Positions 63,939-64,000 of a stretch of 64,000 nucleotides of DNA are shown piece after piece. The notes below the pieces were generated by a model. The model was not told where the DNA came from, did no database searches, and worked only from the letters and a program-made list of their open reading frames with translations. This stretch comes from Burkholderiaceae bacterium (GTDB lineage: Bacteria > Pseudomonadota > Gammaproteobacteria > Burkholderiales > Burkholderiaceae_E): NCBI GenBank assembly GCA_016710525.1, contig JADJVQ010000002.1, positions 186,001 through 250,000 of the forward strand, written 5' to 3'. How positions within the stretch are numbered: position 1 is the stretch's first letter; every line of letters begins with the position of its first letter. The position numbers were made by a program, and so were the translations under genes.

Positions 63939-64000
63939 CGCGGGTTCATCGAGCCTCCGCGCCCGACCCCTCGACCCGATAGCCACAGGACAACCCTCAT

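Overview
The window is high-GC DNA, densely coded and without rRNA, tRNA, IS or phage genes. It looks like a betaproteobacterial chromosome, most likely Burkholderiales. The evidence is the order xseA / exbB-exbD-lpxK-Trm112-kdsB-adk, an EF-P with arginine at position 32 next to its rhamnosyltransferase EarP, a DUF3579 gene beside argD-argF, and orphan TctC/Bug solute-binding proteins paired with CaiB/BaiF CoA-transferases and acyl-CoA dehydrogenases.

Region 1 (1-12.7 kb) begins with an acyl-CoA carboxylase / phosphotransferase / DUF6285 / acyl-CoA dehydrogenase operon. An ornithine-to-glutamate module follows (ornithine cyclodeaminase, PutA, and an Lrp-type regulator facing it), then two adjacent acyl-CoA dehydrogenases. 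Region 2 (12.8-24.6 kb) holds a VOC protein, a GntR regulator and the genes it probably controls: an acyl-CoA dehydrogenase on the right and a TctC/CoA-transferase pair on the left, each preceded by a related TAAAAGTC-type dyad. A drug/metabolite exporter, an amidase, an AraC regulator, an uncharacterised helical protein and a broken CoA-transferase complete it. Region 3 (24.7-31.4 kb) is a minus-strand run of acyl-CoA dehydrogenase, MoxR-type AAA+, VWA protein, TctC and MmgE/PrpD. Region 4 (31.5-43.6 kb) is oxidative: nitronate monooxygenase, epoxide-hydrolase-like protein, TTC38-like protein, a ferredoxin / diiron protein / PAS operon, a CoA-transferase, a Baeyer-Villiger-type monooxygenase divergent from an MFS gene, and a carboxymuconolactone decarboxylase-family protein.

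Region 5 (44-64 kb) is mostly housekeeping: argF, argD, DUF3579, a double-receiver response regulator, efp-earP-MFS, a NarL-type regulator with an HPt protein, an amidase, a short-chain dehydrogenase, a proton-pumping pyrophosphatase fused to an OmpA domain, and adk, kdsB, Trm112, lpxK, exbD, exbB and xseA.

A striking property is the number of broken reading frames. Seven genes (putA, a DUF4864 gene, two tctC genes, the nitronate monooxygenase, the TTC38-like gene and the PAS gene) are interrupted by small indels, an eighth (exbB) may be, and one CoA-transferase has an in-frame TGA where Trp is expected. Most indels lie in short C/G runs or a GC dinucleotide repeat, and conserved protein continues immediately in the next frame. 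This fits uncorrected consensus errors at least as well as real gene decay, so those genes are described as if repairable.

No clearly unprecedented system is visible. The best candidates for something under-described are the pyrophosphatase-OmpA fusion, the two-site GntR regulon, the ferredoxin-diiron-PAS operon and the acyl-CoA dehydrogenase-MoxR-VWA operon.
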